Assembly: GCA_004194705.1 (NCBI GenBank)
Contig: SADC01001204.1
Coordinates: 2,728,001-2,792,000 of the forward strand
DNA: 64,000 nt
Direction of reading: 5' to 3'
DNA from: Ditylenchus dipsaci
Lineage: Eukaryota; Nematoda; Chromadorea; Rhabditida; Anguinidae
Part shown: one piece after another, positions 22,069 through 33,100 of the stretch
Position numbering within the stretch: the first letter of the stretch is position 1
How the letters are laid out: each line of letters opens with the position of its first letter
The notes under the pieces: model-generated
Seen by the model: only the letters and a program-made list of their open reading frames with translations
Databases searched by the model: none
What the model was told of the DNA's origin: nothing
Program-made: the position numbers and the translations under genes

Positions 22069-25000
22069 TTAACTAAAAAAACAAATAGACTTGTTCATCG
22101 TGAGGTATAGCACTGGACCAACACCACAAAAGCAAATCCAACAAGAATTGGCCGCAGCAATAGATTTTGGAGTCACCCAACCCAAATAGATTTCGATGTT
22201 AAAAGCAGCAATTAATAAACACAAAAACACAAAAGCAGAAGATGATTGTATAAGGATTCTTACTTCCTGAGCAGTCATCCATGGACCTCTTGCTGCTGTA
22301 ACTTGGGAGAAAAATTTTCGCTAAAAAATTTAGCTTTACTAGCAGCCAACACTGATACACCTCCTGCCCTCTCCAAGGAGGATTGGGTTATATCTTTTGA
22401 AATTAAGAATCTGACCTTTTCAAAATAGCTGTAACTACCCTTTGAAACAACAAGTTTAGACTTAGCCTTTAGGCTTAGGGGTCGGCCAGCGTACGGAAGT
22501 TGTAACTAATAACTGTGTTACGCACTTTTTCCGGGTCTAGGACATATATTTGGGTTTTTTAGTAAAAAAAGTGAAAATCATTGGGTTGGCGCGGAAGGTA
22601 TTCACTTCTAGGGTAGAAAATTTTGATAAAAATAGGGTTAAATCAAAAAATCTGAAAAATCTAGATGCAAAAATAATGTAGGGCGTCTCAGAAAATTTTA
22701 AAAACTTCGAACGGTCATATTTTCAGTCATATTTTTCAAGGCCGGTTTTTTGAGACTCTGTCAAGACAGCTCTGCTCAGCCCGCTGTGGCAATATTTTGC
22801 AATATGATGTCTCAAACATGGTTTTTGCTCGGTCCTATCTATGGTTTTGGTTTTACCCATCCAGAAGCCATTCTGAAATCATGACCTAAACAACAGGGTA
22901 CTTATGTACCTGGGGGACCCTATTTCGGTTTACTGTAAATAGTGTTTAAACGTCTCCTATGTGATTTTTATACTCTAAAAAGGATAAAAAAAGTTCTTTC
23001 CTAAGAATTTTCGCACTAAAATGTTAGGTTTTCAAAAAAATTGGGTAGCAAAAGTTAACTAACTGCCTTGGTCCCCCAAGGTAAAATATCGTGTATTAAG
23101 TTATTCTACCCCGTTTTGGTCACTGGAGCTAGGCAAAAAGAGTCTCTATATGCATTTTATGATCAAGAGTAGTTCTCGGAATCATGTCTAACTCTCAAAG
23201 CCCCAGCGGCCCCTTCGGAACCCTTTTGGGGGCTTGGGGTTGAGATGAGCACACCCACATACCTTACACACAAATCGCTCGAAACTAACTCTGGATGCAT
23301 AAAAACAATACGCATATCAGCATTTCTTCAAGCGGTAGGCCCCAGCTAACAAAACTATGCTCAAATCCTATCTTTTTTAGTCTTTTAAAAAATATCCAGG
23401 TACCTTTTTTAATTTAATTAGCTTGGGGGTCCAAGGCAATTAGTCAAATTATGATAACCAATTTTTTTTCGAATTCTCAACTTTTTAGTGCGGAAATTGT
23501 TAGGAAAGAACTTTTATATCATTTTTAGCGTATAAAAATTACTTAGGAGACGTCTAAACACTATTTACAGTAAACCGGAAAATGAATTTTTTTTATTTCT
23601 TTGCGGATTAAATGAAATAATCACGGGGAGATATGCGCCTACCGGCGTCTTCATCGTGTTTCCACCTATTAATAGTTGTGAGTCAATCACAAAGCGGAAT
23701 CTAAGTGACAGTGATCTAACCGGCGCCAACGGATAGTTTTGGTATCGAGAAAAAAACCATTTTGCGAGAAATTTCGAAATTCGAAAGTAAAAAAAATTCG
23801 ATGAAAAATTACCTTCTTAAAAGTAGGTATATGTCTCTCTCATTTAGTCCGAGGGGCGCATTTCATGATATTTCTAAACCGGGTTTAAAAGTCGTCTAAG
23901 TAATTTTTATATCTTGAAGACAATAAAAACGTTGTTTTCGGACACTCATTTATCTACGTAGAAAATAGATTTTCGACGGTCTTTTTTATACTAAAGCTGA
24001 CATGCGGTGAACACGGTAAACTTACCTGCAAAACTATTTACAGCTCCGCGACCTATTTTTGGCCTCCGAAGTTAAAAAGCATTACCCACCCACGCATGCC
24101 AAATACCATATATGATTTTATCAAAAATTGGTCACTTAAATTAATTTAGAGTAAAAAAAATTTAGTATAATAAACCATGCGTAACGAGTTAATTAAACAA
24201 AGCAGGAACAATATTTTTGAAAAAGCCCATTTGAAAAGTAATTATTTTCTAATATATTAACAATAATTCACCTGTTTTATGAGTCGCACAAGGATCAGAG
24301 CATAAAAGAAAATGCCAATAAAAGGGCATGGCAAAACACTGAAGGTGTCCAAGTAAACCAGCAGTTGGTCCCATTGATATCCAAATGCGTATGAAAATTT
24401 ATAAATTTCGTCATTGAAATATATGCGGCAAATTGGGGATACGCCCAAAAAGAAGAAGAAGGCGCCCCAGAACCATGACAGAACCATAATCCCCTAAATT
24501 ATGAAAAGTAGGCAGCAAAACGCAATAAAAAACAAACTTACAGAAAAAATGACTTTTTCTTTCCAATTACTTTTGTAAAACTCGGCTTGATAAATTGCTG
24601 CAAATCGATTTATTGCCAAAATAAGGTGTTGCTGAACACACATAATCCAACAACTTAAAAGCATTCCACCAATAAGCTGTAAATGGTTTTGTTAGTTCAA
24701 CTACTTACAAAGTAGTTTTATGCCACCAAATTTACGTCTTTTTACAAATCTTAACCAGTGTTCTTCCGGCGTCAGAGCTAGCGCCGGTGCTGCCCAGGGA
24801 AAAAAGGGATCTTGGCCAATGCTGGGGTCAATGAAAATATTTGGCCGGGCGACGGCGCTGAGAATTTTTGACTCAACGCTGGCCCAGACGCTGTTTTTTA
24901 CACAGCTAAACCAAGAATCGGTTCGTTAATTGAGAAGCTTGTGTTCAGCAGTAACTTACATATTACGCATCTCTTTTTTGTTATGTACGTATAAGCGATG

Positions 25001-28000
25001 GTTAAACTATTATTATTTTTATGTTTTATTATAAATTTTGAAAAGGGCGTTACTTTTTTTTGCCGCAAATATACACTTTTTTGCCGCAAATATACTTTTT
25101 TTGCCGCAAATCTGCTTTTGCCGCAAATATACACTTTTTCGCCGCAGATTTTCACTTTTTTGCCGCAAATCTGCTTTTGCCGCAAATATACACTTTTTTG
25201 CCGCAGATTTTCACTTTTTTGCCGCAAATTTTCACTTTTCTGCCGCAAATTTGATTCTGCCGCAACTATACACTTTTCTGCCGCAAATATGCTTTTGCCG
25301 CGAATTGAGATTTTACATTTGTCAAATGCCTTTATATCTGTCTTTTTTAGCAACCGCAGGTGTAATGTCAGCTACTGTACGACACAGTTCTCTAGGTGTT
25401 CCAGGTAGCAAACGAGGGGCTGCTACGGTCTATGTGCGTGAGAGAGAATTCGCCAACGAAGAAGATTTCAATCAGTGGTTTAAGGATGAGAAAGTCAACT
25501 GGAGAAAGTAAGCAAATTTTTTTCTTTATTCATAATTTTGCGCATATTTATTCAATTAAGTCCGCATACGAGAGATCTGAGCGCCAACAAGACAGAGGAA
25601 TATCAGTGCCGATATGCTCGTATGAAAAATTATCGATGCAGTATCAAGCTCCGAGTCCTTTATCCGCAGGATAACTTCAAGGTTTGATGATGGTATAACA
25701 AGGTCAACCTATAAAGTGTAATTTAAGGTGATCGTAGAGCAAAGCAAAGGTAGCCATGATCACGTGCCGGTGAGTCAGCCGAAGCTTTCGGACCAACACA
25801 AAGAATTGATGAAACAAGAATTGGATTCGACTGCTCTAATTATACAAGGAAAATACAGGTTTTTTTCAATATTTTTTGGTTAGGGATGACCGTAATGTTC
25901 AAAGAGAACACGCCGTATGGGAAATGATCCGCTGCCGCCTTCTATCAAACAGATTAACAGCTTCAAGTACCGCCAAAAGAAAGAAGGGGCAATACTTTCT
26001 ATCGAACAGCTAAAAACCTACGCCGAAGCAAATTCAAGAGTTCCTGAAGAGGATGACGACAAAAGTTTCGTCTGCGCATTTGCATCGTCAATTATTGACC
26101 AAAAGCAGGTGTTTTGCCTAACTTGGACTACGCAAAAACTCAGACGAATGCAGCATCTTTCCAAAGTAATTCAAGTGGATGCTACTTACAAGTTGAATTG
26201 GCACGGCTTTCCAGTTATGGTAAAACTCTTTGACCTGCGTTGTTGCTTTATTAATTACTTTAATTAACTCCAGGTCTGCGGATTTTCGGATGCGGAGCAG
26301 CACTTTTTCGCAACTCATCTAGCATTGGTATCAAATGAAAATACTTGGTGTTATGAGCGATTCTTCGAAGCAATTTCAGCTCTGAACTATATCCCTGAAA
26401 TTATTATGGGTGACGGAGACACAACGATTTCCGCAAGTTGCTAATTTTGGTTTTGTTTTTTTGCTCATAGCATTTTTATCAGCCTTCACAGCATTCGAAT
26501 TGTTCGTCCATCTACGATCTGGCCGTCGTATGATGTCTGCAATTGCAAGGAGGGTATGAAAAAGAAACTGTGCAAGCATTCGGTTATGGTCATGTGCGCC
26601 AACGGGAAACTGTGCTATCCGCCGGATGCAAAAGAGAATCTGCTTCAGAGAAAAAGAAAAATGGGCCGTCCAAAATTAGCATCCAGAGCCCTGTCATTTA
26701 GTTAAAATTCGTTTTTGTTATGATAAATTCTCCGTTGTTGTTAATGTCGTTGGATTTTCAAATAAACATCAGAAGTGCTTTTCTGTAGCTTTGGGCAAAA
26801 GCAGTCTAGTAGTTGTAAGAGATAATTTTTATTGACATACCCTATAACCTCTACCAATACACCATGGAGAATTGATGTTTAACCCCTGAAAATTCAGAAA
26901 GTGTTAATAAGCAACGGCCTTAACACTAAAATGGTAGCTAATAAAATGAGTAAGAGGATTATTAGAGGGTGAGGGATTGAAAAAAGTTACGCGGTATATA
27001 ATTTTCAAGCAGGGCTCCCAAGTTATTCCGTTAATATCGAAGCAAACTCAATATCACATCCAAGACCACTAACAAGGCCGCCATATATATGAAGAAACTT
27101 TGCAGCAGAAGTATATTTGCGGCAGAATCAAATTTGCGGCAGAAAAGTGAAAATTTGCGGCAGAAAAGTGAAAATCTGCGGCAAAAAGTGTATATTTGCG
27201 GCAAAAGCAGATTTGCGGCAAAAAAGTGAAAATCTGCGGCAAAAAAGTGTATATTTGCGGCAAAAGCAGATTTGCGGCAAAAAAAAATATATTTGCGGCA
27301 AAAAAGTGTATATTTGCGGCAAAAAAAAGTAACGCCCTTTTGAAAATATGAAAAAAATACAGTCAACTTTTAATTTGAGGACAGAAGTTCGTTCCCACCT
27401 TGCGCCCAACACTTTTTTTAGCCCAATTTTTTTTTAAACTTTTGATAATTCTGTTAAGACCGTCTGGTCTCAAATATTGCAAGGATTCTAATTTTACTGA
27501 TAATTTCTCAGAAATCCGATTTTTCTAAAAAGCAAAAATTCTATTTAACCCGTTTATGCGCACTGGTACCTACAGGGTACTAAAAATTGCCTTGGTCCCC
27601 CTATGGATTTTTTTACAATTCAAAAAAATTCTTGCTCAAAAATACGGTTCTGAGCTTATTTTTATCTGTTTTTCAAAAATTTTAGTTTTGATTACCACAT
27701 TCAATGTCAAAGCTACAAACTGAGACTAAATTCGCTAAATTGTGACCCGAAAAATGAAAATAATAAATTTGTGACCAAAAAATTCACAGAGTTAACAAGG
27801 ACACGTCAAGTTTATAACTTATTCATGAAAAGTGCAATTAACTGCAATTAAACTGCAAAAAGAGCTGAAAAATAAGGTACCGCTAGTTGTAAAGTCATAT
27901 TTGAAATTTGAAGTTCGGTTTCACAAGAATTCGAAAATAAGTAATTTTTGGGTACTAAAAACTTTCTGACTTTGTGGAAACTTTTGCATTTTTCTCAAAA

Positions 28001-28726
28001 ATAGTAGAAGCTATGTAAAATTTTTTGATGGTATTTTGTGAAACAAGAGTTTAGCTACAAAAAATGGCATGACGTCAACTGCGTTCCACTAACTGAAGTC
28101 GATTAGGGTTCCAAAGCAATAAAAAATAAATATTTTTTGGAAAATTCGGCCAAAAATAAGTTAAGGACAGGAATTTTTGAAAAAGCATTCTTCAAGTCGA
28201 CTTTTTGCTTTTTTAAAAGAAAAAATTTCGAATTTCTAAAAAATGATCAGCAAAATCGGAATCCTTGCATATTTGGGACCAGACTGCCGTAACAGAAGTA
28301 GCAAAAAATTAAAAAATCAGGCTAAAAAAGAGTCGGAGCCAAGGTGGGAACAAACTTTGCCCGGTCCCTGGGTGTTTTAAATCGAGAGTGGACTACATAT
28401 TTCACCTGCTCTGGTAAACCTGCAAAGTCGAAATCAACAATCATTCCAAATCCCATCATTAATTTAGATAATATTGCAAAGTTTCTAGAATTCCGATAGA
28501 CAGCATAATTCGAAAACACATACTCGAACGATATTCATGATAAATTATAAAAAGCTGAAAAAAAAGATTTTAAAAAATTGCTATGCAATGTAATTTTACA
28601 GGAAAGGTTATGAATTGAAGACACAGAGCGACTAGAGACAGCACAACCAGAATAATTCCTGAAGCAAATTATTTTTTAAAAAGAGAAACATCCCAGAATT
28701 ATACCGATGATATTCTTTTCTTCCAT
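22069..28726 (-). CDS. srt-like serpentine chemoreceptor
   Basis: Six exons: 28726-28705, 28658-28600, 28554-28406, 24676-24542, 24493-24272, 22295-22069. The first two join as MEEKNIIG plus IILVVLSLVALCLQF (TM1). Exon 3 gives SSMCFRIMLSIGILETL (TM2), the srt-type pattern. Exon 4 holds TM3 with HLILAINRFAAIY, exon 5 TM4/TM5, and exon 6 TM6/TM7 ending GVGPVLYLTMNKSI, again typical of the class. Exons 4 and 5 are phase 0. One base is missing near 28461 and one near 22278; otherwise it reads through. The intron between exons 3 and 4 (3.7 kb) contains a MULE and a pogo-type element; the next large intron (1.9 kb) contains two repeats. It is predicted to be a chemosensory GPCR in neuronal cilia. 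The family assignment rests on remembered motifs. Confidence 0.7.
22300..22620 (+). repeat. dispersed repeat with GGCCAGCGTACG core
   Basis: A third relative of 4575 and 21535 ('agtttagacttagcctttaggcttagg', 'ggccagcgtacggaagttgt'). It lies in an intron of the srt-like gene. Confidence 0.7.
22918..23590. repeat. palindromic element in an srt intron
   Basis: The arms run from 'tttcggtttactgtaaatagtg' to 'cactatttacagtaaaccgg'. Central pieces ('cttggggttgagatgagcac', 'ccttacacac', 'ctctggatgcataaaa') recur near 53530-53710 and 62340-62560. Confidence 0.75.
24730..24905. repeat. GC-rich MITE-like block
   Basis: 'ccagtgttcttccggcgtcagagctagcgccgg' on the left and 'gctggcccagacgctg' on the right, with GGCG/CGCC words. 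It resembles the block at 5566-5775 in style. Confidence 0.35.
25045..27337 (+). mobile_element. MULE transposon with 9-bp target duplication
   Basis: The element starts GGGCGTTAC and ends GTAACGCCC. A perfect 9-bp duplication, TTTTGAAAA, flanks it (25036-25044, 27338-27346), the hallmark of Mutator-like elements. Both termini carry about ten alternating copies of 'ttgccgcaaatatacac' / 'ttgccgcagattttcac' in opposite orientation (25064-25310, 27100-27325). It inserted into an intron of the srt-like gene in the opposite orientation. Confidence 0.92.
25365..26705 (+). CDS. MULE transposase, internally deleted
   Basis: The ATG at 25365 lies just after a 'ttttttag' acceptor. Exons about 25365-25508, 25560-25679, 25727-25858, then 25900-26219 and 26275-26705. 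Order of parts: an N-terminal zinc-binding region (EEYQCRYARMKNYRC), a region with KQINSFKYRQKKEGAI, and the MULE catalytic segment (QVDATYKLNWHGFPVMV, then CGFSDAEQHFFATHLALVS, then MGDGDTTI). A SWIM zinc finger follows almost at once (CNCKEGMKKKLCKH) and the protein ends at TAA 26703. The catalytic C-terminal half (third acidic residue) between 26430 and 26500 is missing, so it is unlikely to be active by itself. Confidence 0.75.
27360..28393. mobile_element. pogo-type element, ~1.0 kb, TA target site
   Basis: TA|CAGTCAACTTTTAATTTGAGG ... TTTTAAATCGAGAGTGGAC|TA. The subterminal blocks (27385-27500 and 28230-28350) are inverted copies of the family block ('gtctggtctcaaatattgcaagg'). No transposase is recognisable in the interior. 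The right end sits about 5 bp inside the donor side of an srt intron. Confidence 0.75.
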
Positions 28727-28985
28727 ATTTTAGGCAGCAATGAAAAAAATTTAATAATCTTGAACCTGAAAAAATAAGGGCTTAAAGCCGGTTTTTAGTA
28801 TTTATGGACGAAATTTTGTTACCCTAGATTTTGGTCCACATTTTTTCCTGGATTTTAAAGCAAGTGATTTAGACTAAAGTTTCTAATTTAGAAATAATAC
28901 TTCTTACAAATAATTCTTACGAATAAAGAAATAATATCTGTGAGATTTAGAGTTAGTGAAGGGGGAAAAGCCATTTAGGTTTGAA

Positions 28986-29275
28986 AAAGTGGCGCAGTGC
29001 GTAAGCGTTTGTGTTTTTCGGTCCAAAATGGTGTGCAGGTTCGATCCCACGTAGTGGCACGATATTTTGTTTGACCTGTTTTAGAGGTAAGTAGACTTTT
29101 TTGATGCCAGATTCAGAATCAGCGACCCAAATTTCCCCTAGAACTGGTAAAACAATCCACGAAAAAAATAAATTGCACACATGCGGAATCGAACTTGCGC
29201 ACTTTTTTTATTGATTATAAAACGCAAACACTTACGCACTGCGCCACAGAAGCCATTTTTTCAACCTAAGTGGCT
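28986..29275. repeat. inverted pair of tRNA-like sequences
   Basis: At 28986-29060 (+) TGGCGCAGTGCG (A box) and GGTTCGATCCC (B box). At 29162-29260 (-) the same A box and 'agttcgattccgc'. The two halves form a palindrome, which suggests a SINE-derived foldback. Neither folds into a good tRNA. Confidence 0.55.
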
Positions 29276-29641
29276 TTTACCCCTCCTTTAGAGTTATCAT
29301 GAACTGCTCTAAAATTACAGATAAACACCGAAAACTAACACGTGTAAATATTTCAATAACAAATTACCGTGATTACTTGATATTTTGTTTACTAGAATAG
29401 AACAGTCCCTAATGATTGTATAACAATATATAACAACATTGGAAAAGTAGGAAGTTGTGGCTTGAGCCTAACTTATAAACTTATTATATCGCTAAGACAT
29501 TATTTGTAAGTCAATTAGTTTAGTGACATTTCATTAAAAAAGGTCAGAACAACTTACAAGAGACCCACACAAAGAGAATTTTTCGGCGTGGCAAGACTTG
29601 AGCAATAAGATTTGAAATCATATGAGACTGGAAAAGTTTAG

Positions 29642-29726
29642 ATCTAAATTTCAAAAAGCGCTCACTCAGTGATAAAAAACGTGTCAAAAATCACCGAGTG
29701 AGCGCTTTTTGAAGTTTAGATTTAAA
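29642..29726. repeat. strong hairpin, GCGCTCACTCGGTGAT stem
   Basis: 'ctaaatttcaaaaagcgctcactcagtgat' pairs with 'atcaccgagtgagcgctttttgaagtttag'; the stem is about 30 bp and the loop about 20. Confidence 0.7.
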
Positions 29727-29904
29727 GTTTTTCAGTTTTTCTAGAAGTTTTAGTACCAAAATTTAGCTGACATTCAGGCTACAATTTGGTGCAAAAACTT
29801 TAACAAATTAAAAAAAAAGTTAACATCTGAAAAAATAGTCTTTATATGCTGGCGATCAATTTTGTGGGTTGATCAAACAGCTTCTTCCTCTTTTGTCCTG
29901 ATTC

Positions 29905-30005
29905 GTTCTCGGTCATCCGATACCCCAGTTAATTGACACCTCGGTTATCCGACACCCTAAATCAGGCCCTAGGGATATCAGATGAACAAGAGGTGACTGT
30001 GTATG
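29905..30005. repeat. short pogo-type MITE fragment
   Basis: 'ggtcatccgataccccagttaattgacacctcggttatccgacaccc' and 'atgaacaagaggtgactgtgta' form degenerate ends. Confidence 0.45.
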
Positions 30006-30165
30006 CATGTGAATTGCTTTATCGCATAATTAAATAACTTTATAAATAACCAATTTTTATACTTGGGCCTCATAAGTAAATAGCATTTATTTGCAAGTTT
30101 TTATTTATGTCAGTGCTTCTAAAATTAGCACTTCTAAACGTGGACAACTACAAAAGTAAAGTTAG

Positions 30166-33100
30166 TTACTCAATTTGTTTATGAAATAATTTGAAATAAT
30201 AATCTGCGCAGTGAGCGTTTGAAATTACATCTACATTGTTAGAGTTCTGCATCTGTTTTAGTAAAACTAAAAAGGTCACTAAGAGCAGACTATGTATACG
30301 CCGATTATCTGAAAAGTTAATATTTAATATAAAAAAATCCTGAGCAATAAAAATTTGAAAATTGCAATACAAATTTGAAAAAATTTAAAACAGAAAATTT
30401 TAATACTCCCTCATTTTTCGACTAGGATTTCAGAATTAAGATCTTCTTAGATTGACAATTACTAGACTTACAAAGGGTTTAAAAAATCTCTTCAGGAGGA
30501 TAGTAGAGGATGCTTATTTTATTTCTCGCCATTTGATTAGCTTATCATTATGCTATTCAAAAATAGCATTTCGTCAAGTTGATAAGAAATTTGATACAGT
30601 CGAACCTGTCTATAACATAACTCTTTACAACATACAGTCAACCCTCGATTTAACGTCACCCCTGGGGACCGGCTTTAGGGAGACGTTAAATCGAGAGTGA
30701 CGCTAAATCGAGGGTCTTTGTATGAAAAATTTGTGGGATGACGTTAAATTGAGGGTTTGTTGAACTAGAACATTTAGCCAAGAGAACATTTTATTAGTGA
30801 GCCAGCATAACATAACAACCAAATCCCACAATCAACATTCAATGGTTAGATATGTGCAGAGGCGTGTCCAGAGAAAATTTTCGGGGAGGGGGGGGTGGCT
30901 AAAGCCCCCAAAAAGTCATTTTACTTACACCTTTTTCGACTTTTCTGGTGTTTTTACAAGGTAATAAAAAATTTATGAGGGAGGGGGTGCTAAAGCCGGG
31001 TTAGCCCCTCTTCCCTCCTGGATACTTGCCTAAATATGTGGCTTAGCTGCTTTTCCAATTACCAACAGCGGAAATTTTTCAGTGCCAGACATGTTAGCAT
31101 ATACAATCTCGGTAATTCGCTTTTTACTTTTCTTCCTTACAGCGCGTTTGTCGCCTGTGATTCTCAAATTAATAGTTAAAAAACTTGTAAATAACAATCC
31201 TTTAAACTCCATTATCTTGTTTGGTAGAAGCGGCCAGAATAGACCAGTCGGTGTTGAAAAGATCATCAGATGAAAATAGCTATAGCGCCTCACAAAGCAC
31301 TTTCTGCTGCCACTCGCCTAGAAAACTGACATCCGCTGATTTGGCTTCCTTTTGGACATCTTTGAATTGGATACCATTTCGATCTTTAAAGTTTTCTAAA
31401 CATCCTTTGCTTGACTCGAATTCGACTATTCCAAGCTGAGCTGCGATCGCCAGCGCCTTTTCCTAAGACAAACATATAAATTAACACAATAAATGAATGA
31501 ATCTATTCACTTTCAAGAGATCTGCACTCATGCGGATGTTTTGACTTCGAGATTGCCTGTGCCAAACCACGAGAGCTTCCTCCAGCTGATCATGTTTTTC
31601 TGACTCAAAATGAGTCCGATTCGCGCTGCTGCCACCGTCGATTGCTGTGAATACTGCATTTTTCTGAATTAGAATTGGGATTGTAGTTCTCGGAAGATCA
31701 AATTATTTCTCTAAAGCAGACTGATTGCTCTTTTTCATAGATTCTTTGATTATAGCTTTATTCTCTTCTAGAGAAATTGCGCGTCGCTTGCGAGGGGTGC
31801 TCATATTAAAAACAAGAGTAAGCGGCAGAACTTTTCATAACAGAATACTAATGCTCTGATATTTTTTACAAATCAGACAGTATAACCGAGTAGAAAAACA
31901 AAAATTGGCGAATTTATCGAATACGAACATTTAAAATATACCAGGCGACGTTAAATCGTGCGTATGCTCTTTTTAAGGGACCGTCCTTGGGTGACGTTAA
32001 AGCAGTGGTGACATTAAATCGAGGGTTTGATTCACTAGATTTTAGATTTAACCGATCAAATCGATGCAGGGGTGACGTTAAATCGAGAGTTGACTGTAAA
32101 ACTCTATACAGTCTAACCTCGATATAACGAACCCTCGATATAACGAAACCCCTGATATAACGAACATTTTTTGACGCCTGTTTGGTCAGTGATACGTTAA
32201 ATGACTGATAGCATACATTCGATACAACGAAACCCTTGATATAACTAACATTATAGCTGGTCCCCAGAAATCTGTATAAAATAAGTTTTTTACTGCTTTA
32301 GTCGAAAAAACGTCTCTCTCTAGTCTACTGTCGATATAAAGCCACCCCCTCAAGTTGGTACTCGCCTCGGGTCCAACACTTTTTTACCTCGAATTTTGAA
32401 GGCTTTTAACGAACCTAATTCGACAGTTCCATCATAAATATCGTACAGATATTTATTTTACCGGTCATTTCTCCGTTCTCGAAATTGCCCGTTAAATATT
32501 CTTTTTTGCCCATTGATCTATGTAGTTCGTTGATATTACAATTGCCACTTTCATATATGTCACTGCGAGAATTGTCTGGACAAAGGAAGGGCAAGCCTGC
32601 TCTGTTCTTTTCATTACGTTCCAAAGCTGAGCCAAATTCAAAATTTTATGAGCCGTGAGAAGAGAGGATATTCTGTGCCGGTCACAATTGAGCATCGGAG
32701 GGATCACGCTGCAGCAAAAGAAATGGAGCCGGACAACGAGAATGTTGTGTGTTATGTGTTTAGTCGCGAGACGGAGCACAGAAGAATTTTTAAAGGGGAT
32801 TGCTAACCATTTTGAAATGAAAGATTGAGTTTTGTTGTTTGTTCAATTGTTATATCGTTCAATAAAAAAAGGCTTTGAATGTGGTAATGATCAGATGGGT
32901 GATTTGAATAGACAAAAGTTTTTAGTGAAATTTAAAACAAATTAATTCTCGTTCTTCTTAATTAAAAAAGGTTCTTTACAGGGAAAGTTCCATTACGGAG
33001 ACGCCTAAAAGAACAGGATTTCGTGTGCGTAAATTATTGTACGTGTAGTGATAAAATAAATTGGGACGAAACATCCTTGGGACGAAACGGCTTCTAAGAG

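Noticed and set aside
25058..25310. Long overlapping ORFs on both strands (FCRKYTLFCRK-like repeats), also at 27031-27412
   Set aside because: They are translations of the MULE subterminal array; all frames are open because the unit is a multiple of three without stops.
28986..29060. Functional tRNA gene
   Set aside because: The A and B boxes are good but acceptor and anticodon stems do not pair, and an inverted copy is adjacent.
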